Assembly (NCBI GenBank): GCA_903827735.1
Contig: CAIKJM010000416.1
Location: 1 to 8,713, forward strand
Reading direction: 5' to 3'
Source: an uncultured Rhodanobacter sp.
Lineage (GTDB): Bacteria > Pseudomonadota > Gammaproteobacteria > Xanthomonadales > Rhodanobacteraceae
DNA length: 8,713 nucleotides
Positions 1 to 7,446 of this stretch are shown piece by piece. Position 1 is the stretch's first letter. The number at the start of each line of letters is the position of its first letter. A program made the translations under genes and the position numbers. The notes beneath the pieces were generated by a model. That model was not told the origin of the DNA. It saw only the letters and a list, made by a program, of their open reading frames with translations, and did no database searches.

Positions 1-116
1 CACTCGGTGATAAGCGGTTGGCTCACCTCAGACGGCGCTTTCAGGTCCAACACCATGATGGTGACGATGATCGCGATGACCCCATCGGAGAATCCTTCAA
101 GTCGTGTCGTTTTCAT
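1..116 (-). CDS. TMEM175/DUF1211-type potassium channel, N-terminal part (runs off window)
   Basis: Reading the minus strand from the ATG at 116 gives 38 codons that stay open to the left edge. They begin MKTTRLEGFSDGVIAIIVTI and continue MVLDLKAPSE. The RLEGFSDGV stretch followed by a hydrophobic helix and LDLKAP matches the first transmembrane helix of the bacterial TMEM175 (DUF1211) family, where the FSDG motif belongs to the pore-lining helix of a potassium-selective channel. The start lies 25 bases after the stop of the porin gene on the same strand, so cotranscription is likely. The ribosome site is weak (GGACGAG). The rest of the gene is outside the window, so channel function is inferred from this first segment only. 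Confidence 0.8.
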   Translation of the reverse strand, partial: MKTTRLEGFSDGVIAIIVTIMVLDLKAPSEVSQPLITE

Positions 117-141
117 ACGTTGACTCGTCCAGGCGTCATGG

Positions 142-1611
142 TCAGAACCGAAAAATGCTTTGCGTCAAAAGATAATTGGCGCTGCGACCGTGGACGGATG
201 AGATGACTGGCCCGGCGATCAGCCGAATGGCCGAAAGGGAAAATTCCAGGTAACGCGTGGCATGCGCGTCGACGCTCAGAAAGGGCAGGCTCGCGATGCG
301 TCCGCTACTTCCGGCGCTTGGGGCTACCAGCACAAAGCCCGGCGGCTGATAGACCGCATCGGCCCGGCTAACACGCCATGCCACGTAAAGCCCGCTCTGG
401 ACACGCAGCCAATAGACGGGCGTGAGAGCCAGACTCATCGAGACGTCTTTGATGTTCGACGGAAACAGGTAGCCGGCATCGGTGGAATAGGACAAATTGG
501 GATAAAGCGGATCGAAGCTGCCCACATGGGTGTCATTGGGATGGCTGTCTCCGCTGGCTCGCGCTGCCGATAAAAGCCATGTCGGTGCGCCGCGCACATC
601 GCTCCATGTCCGACTCATTTGTAACGTGAATCCGCTCGCCCGAACGGGCGTTGCACCTACCGAGCCCCGTTGGATATCCAGCTGGTCGGCATAGTCGAAG
701 CCGCCCAACTGACCGCTGAGTCGCGTGCCCCACGTATCGCGACGGTCACGCCCCTGCGCCGTGGTGACGAACGACGTATCGCGCTCGCGCCGAAATACGA
801 AAACGTCCACTGCAGGCAGCTGTGCGGTTGTCCAGAAGTGATGCATATTCACGCCTGCAAAGTGTTCGCCCGGCTGGGCGGCATCGTCGAAGGCGCCAGG
901 CTGATTGAGCACGGGCTGTACGGCAAAGAGGTCGAATACTGTGTCGCCCGCTCTGACCTGCGCATTGAGCCCGTCGAAGTCACGACGAATACCGGCCGGG
1001 TCGTTCACGCCGACCAGTCGATTTCCCGGCAGATCGAGCTCCTGCCGCCCCAGTCGCACCACCATGTGACCGTCGGGGGGCGCCACTTCGATAAAACCCT
1101 GGGAAAGATCGGTCGCACTGTGATCGAACGGCCGTGCCTGCGGCCACCCCTGCTCTGCCGCGGTGTCGATCTGTACGAACACGCGCCACCATGTCGCACG
1201 GAGATCGGCGTCGAATAAAAAGCGCTCCTCGTTGGCATCAAAGGTCCGCCCCTCCTCCAGCCCAAAGCGCGGCGGATCGTAGGTTTCGTGCCGCCATCTG
1301 AGCTCGGCACCGAACGTCAGCGACACGTCCCCCGCCCTGCTTAGAGGCAGGTAACGCAATTGCTGCAGACCGGACCGTTTTGGATCATCCGCGGGGTATT
1401 GCGCCAGACCGCGACAGTCTTCTTCGGCCCGGTAGTACGCTGGTGCCACCGGTTCACACGGGTTGCTTGTCTGCGCAGTGGCGATAATCGCAGGCAGCAG
1501 CCACCCAGCTAAAATCAGCCCTAAACGAGCCGCGTGTGGTTTGGACAAAGATCGCCGTGTCCAAATCCTCCTGGACACGGCGCGCCCACTGCTTTGCGAT
1601 TTACTGGCCAA
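142..1611 (-). CDS. Alginate-export family outer-membrane beta-barrel porin
   Basis: The product, up to 489 residues, is predicted to sit in the outer membrane as a beta-barrel channel for a small or anionic solute. Residues about 24-47 (SKPHAARLGLILAGWLLPAIIATAQ) are a Sec signal peptide. The mature part contains GRQELDLPGNRLV (188-200) and RRDFDG (209-214), hallmarks of the alginate-export (AlgE-like) porin family. It ends in Phe, as outer-membrane barrels usually do. The family contains many members that do not export alginate, so the substrate is unknown. The start is uncertain. The longest frame begins at a TTG (1611) overlapping the hydrolase gene by a few bases. In-frame GTG (1578) and TTG (1548) codons are alternatives, and the last gives the neatest signal peptide. 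A perfect AGGAGG lies at 1567-1572, about 18 bases before the 1548 codon, which is longer than usual. It lies directly downstream of the hydrolase gene and upstream of the TMEM175 gene. Confidence 0.85.
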   Translation of the reverse strand: MASKSQSSGRAVSRRIWTRRSLSKPHAARLGLILAGWLLPAIIATAQTSNPCEPVAPAYYRAEEDCRGLAQYPADDPKRSGLQQLRYLPLSRAGDVSLTFGAELRWRHETYDPPRFGLEEGRTFDANEERFLFDADLRATWWRVFVQIDTAAEQGWPQARPFDHSATDLSQGFIEVAPPDGHMVVRLGRQELDLPGNRLVGVNDPAGIRRDFDGLNAQVRAGDTVFDLFAVQPVLNQPGAFDDAAQPGEHFAGVNMHHFWTTAQLPAVDVFVFRRERDTSFVTTAQGRDRRDTWGTRLSGQLGGFDYADQLDIQRGSVGATPVRASGFTLQMSRTWSDVRGAPTWLLSAARASGDSHPNDTHVGSFDPLYPNLSYSTDAGYLFPSNIKDVSMSLALTPVYWLRVQSGLYVAWRVSRADAVYQPPGFVLVAPSAGSSGRIASLPFLSVDAHATRYLEFSLSAIRLIAGPVISSVHGRSANYLLTQSIFRF

Positions 1612-2212
1612 GCTTGGAAATGATTTCGTCGCCCATGATCGCTTGGGCTTTCTGCCCTTCGGGTGTGCCGAAGTTGTCGACCAGTTCGGTAACCACCTGG
1701 TTGGTGACCGTTACCACTGCGCCGAGATCGCGCAGGCGGTCATAGGTCAGCTGATCGCCCAAGGAGGCCATCGTGCCGCACGCATCGGCGACCACCATGA
1801 TGTTGTAGCCGAGCTTCAGGCCATCGCGCGCAGCCCAGAACAGACAGATATCGGTAGTGAGGCCGGCGAGAATGATGTTTTTCCGTCCCAGCTTCTCTAC
1901 GCCGGCGCGCAGAGCGTCGTCGTCCCAGCAGCTGAGCTGACCACCGCGTTTGTAGCGATTGTTGTAGGCATCCCCAGCCAGCGACTGGATGTCCGGGATC
2001 GTCGGCCCCACCACTTCTTCCATGGTCGTGGTGAGCACCAGTGGCATGTCATACGACGTTGCCATTCGCGTGAGCACGCGACAGCTGGCGATGACGGTGG
2101 CGACTGGCAAACTCTTGACCCAGTTGATCGTGCCGGACTGGTGGTCCACCAGCATGATGATGCTGTCCTGCGTGGTGAAGCGCGGTTCGACTCGGTGTTC
2201 GATCTTGTTCAT
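1601..2212 (-). CDS. Isochorismatase-family cysteine hydrolase (YcaC-like)
   Basis: This 203-residue cytoplasmic hydrolase has the isochorismatase/nicotinamidase fold. Visible marks are IIMLVDHQSG with the probable catalytic Asp23, the basic segment RYKRGGQLSCWDD (86-98) where the family's Lys/Arg sits, and LAGLTTDICLFWAARDG with the nucleophile Cys123 in the typical TxxC context, followed by VADACGT. Length and motif spacing fit E. coli YcaC and its relatives, whose natural substrate is not settled; amides or similar C-N compounds are plausible. It starts at an ATG with an AAGGGA-type ribosome site about 10 bases upstream. It is the first gene of the minus-strand group leading into the porin, and is transcribed away from the LysR regulator. 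Cosubstrate and pathway cannot be read from the sequence. Confidence 0.9.
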   Translation of the reverse strand: MNKIEHRVEPRFTTQDSIIMLVDHQSGTINWVKSLPVATVIASCRVLTRMATSYDMPLVLTTTMEEVVGPTIPDIQSLAGDAYNNRYKRGGQLSCWDDDALRAGVEKLGRKNIILAGLTTDICLFWAARDGLKLGYNIMVVADACGTMASLGDQLTYDRLRDLGAVVTVTNQVVTELVDNFGTPEGQKAQAIMGDEIISKLGQ

Positions 2213-2374
2213 GCGGATTTTCCCTTGGTTATGAGGCGTGACTAGTCGAGTAGACCGACTGCGTGCCTTGACTAATTACCGTGTAGAGTCTGGTCGCCCA
2301 CCCGCAGGTGGATAAATGACGCCGATGCATAACTGCATTCCACTGAGGGAATAGTCATCGACCTGTTACGCGAC
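2213..2374. promoter_or_regulatory. Divergent control region between hydrolase operon and LysR gene
   Basis: This short intergenic region must hold the promoters for both directions. It contains two dyads: the perfect 8-bp palindrome GACTAGTC (2240-2247), on the hydrolase side, and the inverted repeat ATGCA-TAAC-TGCAT (2325-2338), on the regulator side. LysR-type proteins usually bind dyads with a T-N11-A core in exactly this kind of region. The second dyad has T-N10-A spacing, so it fits only approximately. A TTGACT (2268-2273) resembles a -35 box towards LysR, but I see no good -10 at the right distance. Which dyad, if either, is bound is a guess. Confidence 0.4.
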
Positions 2375-3286
2375 ATGCAGCTGTTTGTGGAAGTGGCTCG
2401 CGCACTGAGCTTCGCCCGCGCGGCCGAGGCGCTCGATATGCCTGCGTCCACCGTTTCGCGTCGCATCGCGGAGCTGGAACGCACGGTCGGTTTGCGGCTC
2501 ATCAATCGAACGACACGGCATGTCGAACTGACCGAAGCCGGAGCCGCCTATTACGAGCGCTGTCTCGCAATCACCGATGAGGCGCGCATCGCTCACGAAA
2601 ATCTGCTCGACATGGCGACCAAGCCAAAAGGCCATCTGCGCATCTCGATGACGGGTGATTTTGGATCGATCATCCTTGCCCCCTATCTGATGATTTTCCG
2701 CAAGCTATATCCGGATATCACTTTTTCGATCGACATGAGTCCTGGCTACGTGGATTTAGCCGCTGAGCGCTACGATGTCGCCATTCGAATCGGCAGGCTT
2801 TCTGCCGATACATCCCTGATTGCGCGCCCGCTGGCGCTGTTGCCCGTACGGCTGTATGCGTCACCGGAATATCTCGAGCGGCGTGGCGCGCCACAAACGC
2901 CAGAGGACCTGCGCCTGCACGATTGTCTGGGGGTACAAACCTCGGGAAATGGATCCCCATGGAGGTTGATACGTAACGAGCAAAGCGTTGAAATAACCGT
3001 AAACGGACCGATAGCAGCTAACAGCCTCGGCATGATCCGACGCCTTACGGTGCTAGGCGCGGGTATTGGTTACATCGATTCGGTGATGGTGCGCGAGGAC
3101 TTACTCAAGGGCCGTCTCACCCACATCCTGCCGGCGTGGCAGTTGGCACCGGTGCCCATCCATGCGATCACCATTTCCCGACTGCTCCCGGCGAAGGCGC
3201 GAGTGTTCATCGACTTTCTTTCGCAACGGCTCCAGGAAATGCACTCTCTGGCCGAGCAGAACCATACGTTTGAGACTCAGATTTAG
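2375..3286 (+). CDS. LysR-type transcriptional regulator
   Basis: This 303-residue DNA-binding regulator has the LysR layout. The N-terminal winged helix-turn-helix covers residues about 1-60, with ARAAEALDMPASTVSRRIAE as the helix-turn-helix and LINRTTRHVELTEAG as the wing. The periplasmic-binding-protein-like effector domain runs from about residue 88 to 290. It is divergent from the hydrolase-porin group and probably controls that group and itself; the effector is unknown. The start is debatable. The ATG at 2375 has no ribosome site. The frame stays open upstream as IDLLRDMQLFV, matching the usual MDLLRDMQLFV opening of this subfamily, with ATC (2357) where ATG is expected and GAGGGA (2345-2350) at ideal spacing before it. 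Translation may begin at the ATC, or at Met2375 with lower efficiency. Confidence 0.93.
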   Translation: MQLFVEVARALSFARAAEALDMPASTVSRRIAELERTVGLRLINRTTRHVELTEAGAAYYERCLAITDEARIAHENLLDMATKPKGHLRISMTGDFGSIILAPYLMIFRKLYPDITFSIDMSPGYVDLAAERYDVAIRIGRLSADTSLIARPLALLPVRLYASPEYLERRGAPQTPEDLRLHDCLGVQTSGNGSPWRLIRNEQSVEITVNGPIAANSLGMIRRLTVLGAGIGYIDSVMVREDLLKGRLTHILPAWQLAPVPIHAITISRLLPAKARVFIDFLSQRLQEMHSLAEQNHTFETQI

Positions 3287-3459
3287 CCGATCACGCTGCA
3301 GCGAAATGCGCAAGCCGACCTGTCGTAACACCTTGCCGCTCGTTTGAGTTTGAAGATATTTCGCCCGTTCGCTGACCTGCCCGACACTCCGACGGATTCA
3401 AGCCTGACGCGCTTTGCTCGGAAGCCTGACTGTTTCAGAATTCAGTCCATAGCCCATCT

Positions 3460-3522
3460 AAACCCGGGTCAGAGTCCACTTATTTGCAGGTTCATTTGAA
3501 AAGTCGACTCTGACTCCAGTTT
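3460..3522. repeat. 63-bp inverted-arm repeat, copy A (complete)
   Basis: The left arm (3460-3481) contains GGGTCAGAGTCCACTT. A 19-nt spacer with TTTGCAGGTTCAT follows, and the right arm (3501-3522) contains AAGTCGACTCTGACTCCAGT. The arms pair at 18 of 22 positions. Against copy B at 5254-5316, the whole 63 bp has 57 identities. It lies 66 bases past the 3' end of the secreted-protein gene at 3589-4707. The rest of the gap 3287-3588 holds no gene or clear terminator that I can see. Confidence 0.85.
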
Positions 3523-3588
3523 CGCTCGTCGTCTTATCCAGTTGGACGTTAGCGCGGCGTTCTCAAAAGGAACAGAATTAGGAGGCGC

Positions 3589-4707
3589 TCATTTCGCAAG
3601 TAGCTTGAATTTCTCACAGGAAGGCGGGATGCCGCGGTTCGGCTCCAAAGGAAGCTGGGCAGCAGCCTTGAAGCATCCGAGTGCCTCGGACACAAGATCG
3701 CCATGTCGATCTTGTTTGATGAGTTCTTGATTAACCTTATTCCAACGCTGCTCCGCGGCCGCAGATCGCGCAGGCAACCCGCCGCAGTTCGGTGATACAT
3801 CATAACCAAGACGGAAAGAGGTCCCATCTGTGCAAGCGGAGGCTTCCAACATCTGCTTTAAGAAGAACCAGGAACCGCGCTGAACCCTCTCTTGTTCTCC
3901 CTGTATCCAGTTGATGTATTGCGCCTGTGAAGCATAAGCATCGATCTGGATCGAAATAACGCCCGCCGCTGCCTTGTCAGCAGAAACACCGGGAGAAAGC
4001 TTCTTTTGCTCGGCGTACAACGCACGCACTTTATTCTCGATCACATCAAGCTCATTACCCTGCGGTGCACGCAGCCACTGATCAGTACTCTGCATGTAGT
4101 CGTTTAACCGACTTTCCATCATATTCGCGGAGGAAGTCTGTTCAGCCCGCAATTTTTTCTTGTAGGACGATATCTCGCTGTATCTCGCCAAGATCTGCTG
4201 AAACGCGTTCTCGGTGGCCAAAACAAAAGTGCCATGGCTGCTACCTGCTGTGTTGCGAGGTAGCGTCCAATACAAGCGGAATCCCGTTGAGCTCATATTG
4301 CCTTCTAGGCCGCTCATCAAGCTTTGCAGTGGTCCATTCTGGAGTTTCATTGTCAGCGGGGCTACGCCGGTGTTCATGTAAAATGCCGGCAAATTGACTT
4401 CGCGTTGCTTGCCGAGAACACCTGACAGTTCAGATGTTTGCCGAACGAGTTCGCCTGACTTGGCTAGTCGAACAAGCTCAATCGTGCCTTTAAATTCGCT
4501 TCCGCTCACTTGGCTAATGCGCACAGCAAACGCGCTGGTTTCTTCGCCATCTTCACCTGCGACATAAATACCCGGAATCAGGGACATTACTGGTTCGGAA
4601 ACGGTTTTTTTGTTGACAGTGTTGGCCCCTGTAGCGTCTCGCGCGCCAACCTGAGTTGCGCAGAAGAGCAAAGTTGCGGCCATTGTCCAGCTCATCAGCA
4701 ATTTCAT
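3589..4707 (-). CDS. Secreted protein of unknown family
   Basis: I do not recognise this 372-residue protein. It has a clear Sec signal peptide (MKLLMSWTMAATLLFCATQV, probable cleavage GA|RD after residue 22) and is therefore expected in the periplasm or outside. Residues about 44-165 look beta-rich, with LIPGIYVAGEDGEETSAFAV and FRLYWTLPRNTAGSSHGTFV. Residues about 167-290 look mostly helical and polar. The C-terminal part holds four cysteines (292, 308, 345, 364) that could form two disulfides, with SFRLGYDVSPNCGG between the first pair. The start ATG has an AAGGA site 5 bases upstream. It stands alone: repeat copy A follows its 3' end, and upstream lies about 215 bp without a gene before an IS4 remnant. 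The segment order (sandwich-like domain, helical domain, Cys-rich tail) suggests binding or envelope integrity rather than catalysis, but that is only a guess. Confidence 0.8.
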   Translation of the reverse strand: MKLLMSWTMAATLLFCATQVGARDATGANTVNKKTVSEPVMSLIPGIYVAGEDGEETSAFAVRISQVSGSEFKGTIELVRLAKSGELVRQTSELSGVLGKQREVNLPAFYMNTGVAPLTMKLQNGPLQSLMSGLEGNMSSTGFRLYWTLPRNTAGSSHGTFVLATENAFQQILARYSEISSYKKKLRAEQTSSANMMESRLNDYMQSTDQWLRAPQGNELDVIENKVRALYAEQKKLSPGVSADKAAAGVISIQIDAYASQAQYINWIQGEQERVQRGSWFFLKQMLEASACTDGTSFRLGYDVSPNCGGLPARSAAAEQRWNKVNQELIKQDRHGDLVSEALGCFKAAAQLPLEPNRGIPPSCEKFKLLAK

Positions 4708-4923
4708 GGCATTCCTTGCGATTGGGTCAGGTGCTTCAACGGTAGTGAAATTACAAACGGAAAACGGCGATCAGGCATAGCTCATAGCGCGGAACATGTA
4801 AGCGCGTACCCGTCGCGGGATATCGCACAATGTGACACACCGACGTTTGGTGAATGTGGCGCGGCAGAGGCATATTAAGGTCTGTGTTGGGTCGCTTAGC
4901 GAAGGTCGACGTACGATCTCTAG
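4708..4923. other. Non-coding gap upstream of secreted-protein gene
   Basis: No coding region is supported here. It must contain the promoter for the minus-strand gene starting at 4707. A TGTAAT on the minus strand resembles a -10 box, but no convincing -35 box is placed with it. Nothing else is recognisable before the transposase remnant. Confidence 0.4.
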
Positions 4924-5253
4924 CCTCCCCATCTGAAACTGTGTGCGCTACAGCTGACCACGCTATACGGGCGACACATGCAGATCGAGCTGTCGTTCCG
5001 TGACCTGAAATCCCATCGCTACAGGCAGGGTTTCGAAGACAGCCTCATGCGCAGCGGTGTACGCATCGAAGCACACTTACTACTCAGCGCGATCGCCGCT
5101 TTTGCAAGTTGGCTTGTTGGCATGGCCTGCGAAAGCTGCAGCATCGACGACTGGCTTGCGCCTTTCCGATCGAAACGACGCCTCTACTCAGTGATGCGAC
5201 TGGGTCGCGAGGCACTCTTGCGACGATGGTCGAGTACGCGCTTGAGCGCATCC
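4924..5253 (+). pseudogene. IS4-type transposase, C-terminal remnant
   Basis: The plus-strand frame reads TLYGRHMQIELSFRDLKSHR, then GFEDSL, FASWLVGMACE and SKRRLYSVMRLGREALLRRW. This is the C-terminal region of IS4-family DDE transposases, where the E in MQIELSFRDLKSHRY is the catalytic glutamate region (Y-(2)-R-(3)-E-(6)-K-like signature). The frame opens only at 4924, after a TAG, so the N-terminal and central parts with the catalytic aspartates are absent. The last 15 or so codons of the open frame, ending at the TGA at 5299-5301, are not transposase but a read-through of repeat copy B, which starts at 5254. The fragment cannot encode an active enzyme. Confidence 0.85.
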
Positions 5254-5316
5254 AAACCCGAGTCAGAGTGCACTTGTTTGCAGGTTCATATGAAAAGTTG
5301 ACTCTGACCCCAGTTT
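5254..5316. repeat. 63-bp inverted-arm repeat, copy B (complete)
   Basis: This has the same 22-19-22 layout as copy A. The left arm (5254-5275) contains GAGTCAGAGTGCACTT, the spacer GTTTGCAGGTTCATATGAA, and the right arm (5295-5316) AAGTTGACTCTGACCCCAGT. It differs from copy A at six of 63 positions. It directly follows the IS4 C-terminal remnant and lies 166 bases past the 3' end of the split metalloprotease gene. The gap 5317-5482 shows nothing else. Confidence 0.85.
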
Positions 5317-5482
5317 CTGTTTCGGTGGCAATTGAGCATGGCGACAGGCGCGCGTGAGCACACATAGCGAATCGACCCACAGGCGCACCCGCCGGAAAAG
5401 GGAGCGGTCATATCGAAGTTTCCTTGCTGCCTGACGCTTCAAAAAAGATATCAGGAAAAACTCGACTCAGTCAGTGACGCAC

Positions 5483-6301
5483 TCAATTTGTCCCTGACAC
5501 TTTATCCGCCTCTGCCAGGTTGTCCTTAACCGCAAGGGTACCCGGAGGCTGCCGCTCTTGCGAAGCGAACGCTGCTTCTTTCCACACTCTCTTGAAGATA
5601 CCCCTGAGCGCCGGCTTGAGATGCGCCAGCGTCTGCTCCTGGGGTGCGCCCATCGCAATGGAAACGATGGCCTGCATATGCAGCACTTCCGGCTCGGAGA
5701 CATAGCCTTGCTGGCGCCAGCGCCAGCCGCTGGTGCGGCCATCGGAGAAGTGGCTGAAGTGGAATCGCGTGTTGGCGAGGAAAACGCCGAAGCCGAGATA
5801 GACGGCCGCGAGGTCGGTGGCGATTTCCCACACGTCTCAACCACCCGGCGGCGGCTCCGGAAAACGTGCCGTGCGGTAGTGCGCCAGCTCGTGAGCGAAG
5901 GTCGCCACCAGCGCGGCCGGGTCGGCCAACTGGTCCGGATGATAGGTGATCAACGCCCCCTCGTCGCCCAGTGCGCGATACGTCCCCGCGGGCGACTGCG
6001 GTGCACCCTGCACGAACGCATACGTCGAGACCTTCGGGTCAGGATCGCCCTCCTGCAGCTGCAACTCGCTCGGCCAGTGGGCCATGCCCGCATGCACCTT
6101 GACCTGCGCGAACACCGCTTCGGCAAAGGCCGCGTCGTGCTTTCCACGCTGAGGAAAGAACTCCCGCGTCGGCAGAATAAGCTTCCGGGAACGCAAGGCC
6201 TCCAGTCCACCCGTATGCCGCACCAGCCAATCGAAGCAGTCGAACTGCCAGGCCGTCAACTCGGCATCGAGCAGCGCTTCCTTGCGAAACCATCCGAACA
6301 T
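5483..6301 (-). pseudogene. HEXXH metalloprotease-like gene interrupted by an in-frame TGA
   Basis: One continuous minus-strand frame is broken only by a TGA at 5837-5839. The upstream half, starting at ATG 6301 (MFGWFRKEA, with GGGGG 5 bases upstream), contains AFAHELAHYRTARF, a zinc-binding HEXXH motif, and ends PEPPPGG at the stop. The frame resumes at once as DVWEIATDLAAVYLGFGVFL. There the Glu of WEIATDL, 18 residues after the second His, is a good third zinc ligand of gluzincin type. A single change, for example Trp TGG to TGA, explains the break. The short product would lose the presumed third ligand, so the gene is probably inactive unless the stop is read through or the GTG at 5831-5833 restarts translation. 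The family is a conserved hypothetical with no signal peptide. The last residues (DKVSGTN) run through a TGTCCCTGACAC sequence. Confidence 0.75.
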
Positions 6302-6427
6302 GGAACCCCCGAGCGTCAATGTAAAGCGCTTTAGCCTGAAGCAAGATTCGAGCGTAGAAGAGAGGCGTCACGACCCACATCTTCTGATCTTCTTCTAAAT
6401 TTCCCCAACATTTTTCACTAAGTAGAA

Positions 6428-6449
6428 AAGTCTACTCTGACCCCGGTTT
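6428..6449. repeat. Repeat family, solo right arm (copy D)
   Basis: The sequence AAGTCTACTCTGACCCCGGT followed by TTT matches the right arm of the 63-bp elements. No left arm is found at the expected distance. A partial duplicate, GGCCCCGGTTTT, follows at 6453-6464, and AAGTTGACTT at 6468-6477, suggesting a decayed or rearranged copy. It lies 37 bases past the 3' end of the small secreted-protein gene at 6487. The gap 6302-6486 holds nothing else that I can identify. Confidence 0.7.
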
Positions 6450-6486
6450 TCCGGCCCCGGTTTTGGCAAGTTGACTTACCCGCTTT

Positions 6487-7005
6487 CTAATTGACTCCCT
6501 TGAGCGTCACGCTTTTTACCATTTGGTCGAAACGCTTCTGGTCCGCAATTGTTTCTGTCCCGCCCATCAAAAACAGTAGCGAAGACTTCCCAGCCAGATT
6601 CATTACCGTCACATGGATAATGCGCCCACCGATAATGGCTGTGGCGGTCCCCTTCGCCCACTCTCCGCGCTCATCATTGATAGTCGTGGTCTGAACGTCG
6701 CGCCCGCCAAATGATTGCGCTACTTTTACCAAACTCCCCATCCGCTCTTTCAAACTTGGCGGCGTCGAACCGTCTGCACTCGTGGTGCATTGAGCAATAA
6801 ACAACGGCGGTTCGTTAGCATTGGTGACGGCTTGCAAAGCATGTTTTCCACCCCGGTCCATGTGGTCTTCTACATGAGCGGGGCCCGGTACCACGACGGA
6901 AAAGTTGCAATAGGAAGGCGCATATGAAACGTCACCCTCGGCTAAGGCTGTACCAGACATCGCCAGCAAGAGTAGGAGTGCTGAACAGCAGCGATAAATG
7001 TGCAT
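6487..7005 (-). CDS. Small secreted protein of unknown function
   Basis: This is a 172-residue protein with a strong signal peptide (MHIYRCCSALLLLLAMSGTA, cleavage probably LA|EGD after residue 22). The ATG at 7005 is preferred to the TTG at 7011 because AAAGGA lies 7 bases before it. The mature protein has just two cysteines (33 and 73), which could form one disulfide. Its C-terminal half alternates strands (ATAIIGGRIIHVTVMNL, SSLLFLMGG) and ends with the helix-strand DQKRFDQMVKSVTL. That ending resembles small PsbP/DUF1795-like exported domains, but I cannot confirm the fold. The location is periplasm or extracellular. It sits alone between repeat copy D at its 3' end and non-coding sequence upstream. 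Confidence 0.8.
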   Translation of the reverse strand: MHIYRCCSALLLLLAMSGTALAEGDVSYAPSYCNFSVVVPGPAHVEDHMDRGGKHALQAVTNANEPPLFIAQCTTSADGSTPPSLKERMGSLVKVAQSFGGRDVQTTTINDERGEWAKGTATAIIGGRIIHVTVMNLAGKSSLLFLMGGTETIADQKRFDQMVKSVTLKGVN

Positions 7006-7095
7006 CGACAAATCCTTTGACGTTTAACCAATCGTTGCCAGCTAAAAGGGACAGCTAACCGCTCGCGGTACAGCTAATCCTCCGACTGTTCGAGA

Positions 7096-7119
7096 AAGTG
7101 CACCCTGACCCTGAAGTTT
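7096..7119. repeat. Repeat family, diverged arm (copy E)
   Basis: AAGTGCACCCTGACCC followed by TGAAGTTT matches the right-arm consensus with one substitution and two extra bases. No left partner is visible. It lies between the start of the small secreted-protein gene and the IS4 N-terminal remnant, just upstream of the latter's leader. Confidence 0.6.
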
Positions 7120-7227
7120 CCCCACGAATCCCCTCGATCAATCAACACGTTGTGCGCGGACTGGAGGAACAGTGCGCGCATGATGCGGTCATTCCTCACG
7201 GGTTACGAAGCCAGAGGAGACCACACC

Positions 7228-7446
7228 ATGCGCGCGACCGAAGTATTGCAAAAGTGTCTGCGCGACGCACTCGGTTCGATGCATGCGTTGCGTAGCCGCG
7301 TGCTGTTGCGCGCCGTCGAAGCGATGATCCAGCGCAGCCGCCTGACGCTGATCGATCTGGCGCGCCCATGGCCTGACTCGGAGCGCGTCCGTGCACCACT
7401 GAAGGCGCTCGATTGACTGTTGGGCAACCGTCATCTGCATATCCAA
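7228..7446 (+). pseudogene. IS4-type transposase, N-terminal remnant with nonsense codon
   Basis: Starting at ATG 7228, with AGAGGAG about 8 bases upstream, the frame reads MRATEVLQKCLRDALGSMHA and continues RVLLRAVEAMIQRSRLTLID and ERVRAPLKALD. This is the N-terminal region of an IS4-family transposase. A TGA at 7414-7416 interrupts it where a CGA (Arg) is likely, because the frame goes on as LLGNRHLH before homology is lost at about 7446. Only about 70 of some 370 residues remain, so it is inactive. Sequence upstream from about 7120 is probably the IS leader. The plus-strand order (C-terminal piece at 4924, N-terminal piece here) shows these are not two halves of one simply interrupted copy. 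Confidence 0.85.

Noticed and set aside
670..1218. 182-codon plus-strand open frame opposite the porin
   Set aside because: Antisense shadow of the porin with no ribosome site or recognisable motif.
1463..2245. 260-codon plus-strand open frame opposite the hydrolase
   Set aside because: It is antisense to a recognisable isochorismatase-family gene, has no family features, and is explained by GC-rich codon bias.
3523..3588. GTTGGAC at 3541-3547 fits the integron GTTRRRY core pattern, suggesting an attC site and a cassette array
   Set aside because: No partner RYYYAAC core at proper distance, the other repeats lack these cores at their ends, and no integron integrase is present. A seven-base match is expected by chance.
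5486..5504. TGTCCCTGACAC sequence at the 3' end of the metalloprotease gene as another repeat type
   Set aside because: Only one copy is seen in the window, and the palindrome is short and imperfect, so it cannot be supported as a repeat here.
5558..6334. 258-codon plus-strand open frame uninterrupted across the metalloprotease stop
   Set aside because: The minus strand encodes HELAHY and WEIATDLAAVYLGFG in a consistent frame, while the plus frame is Arg-rich without motifs. It is a shadow.
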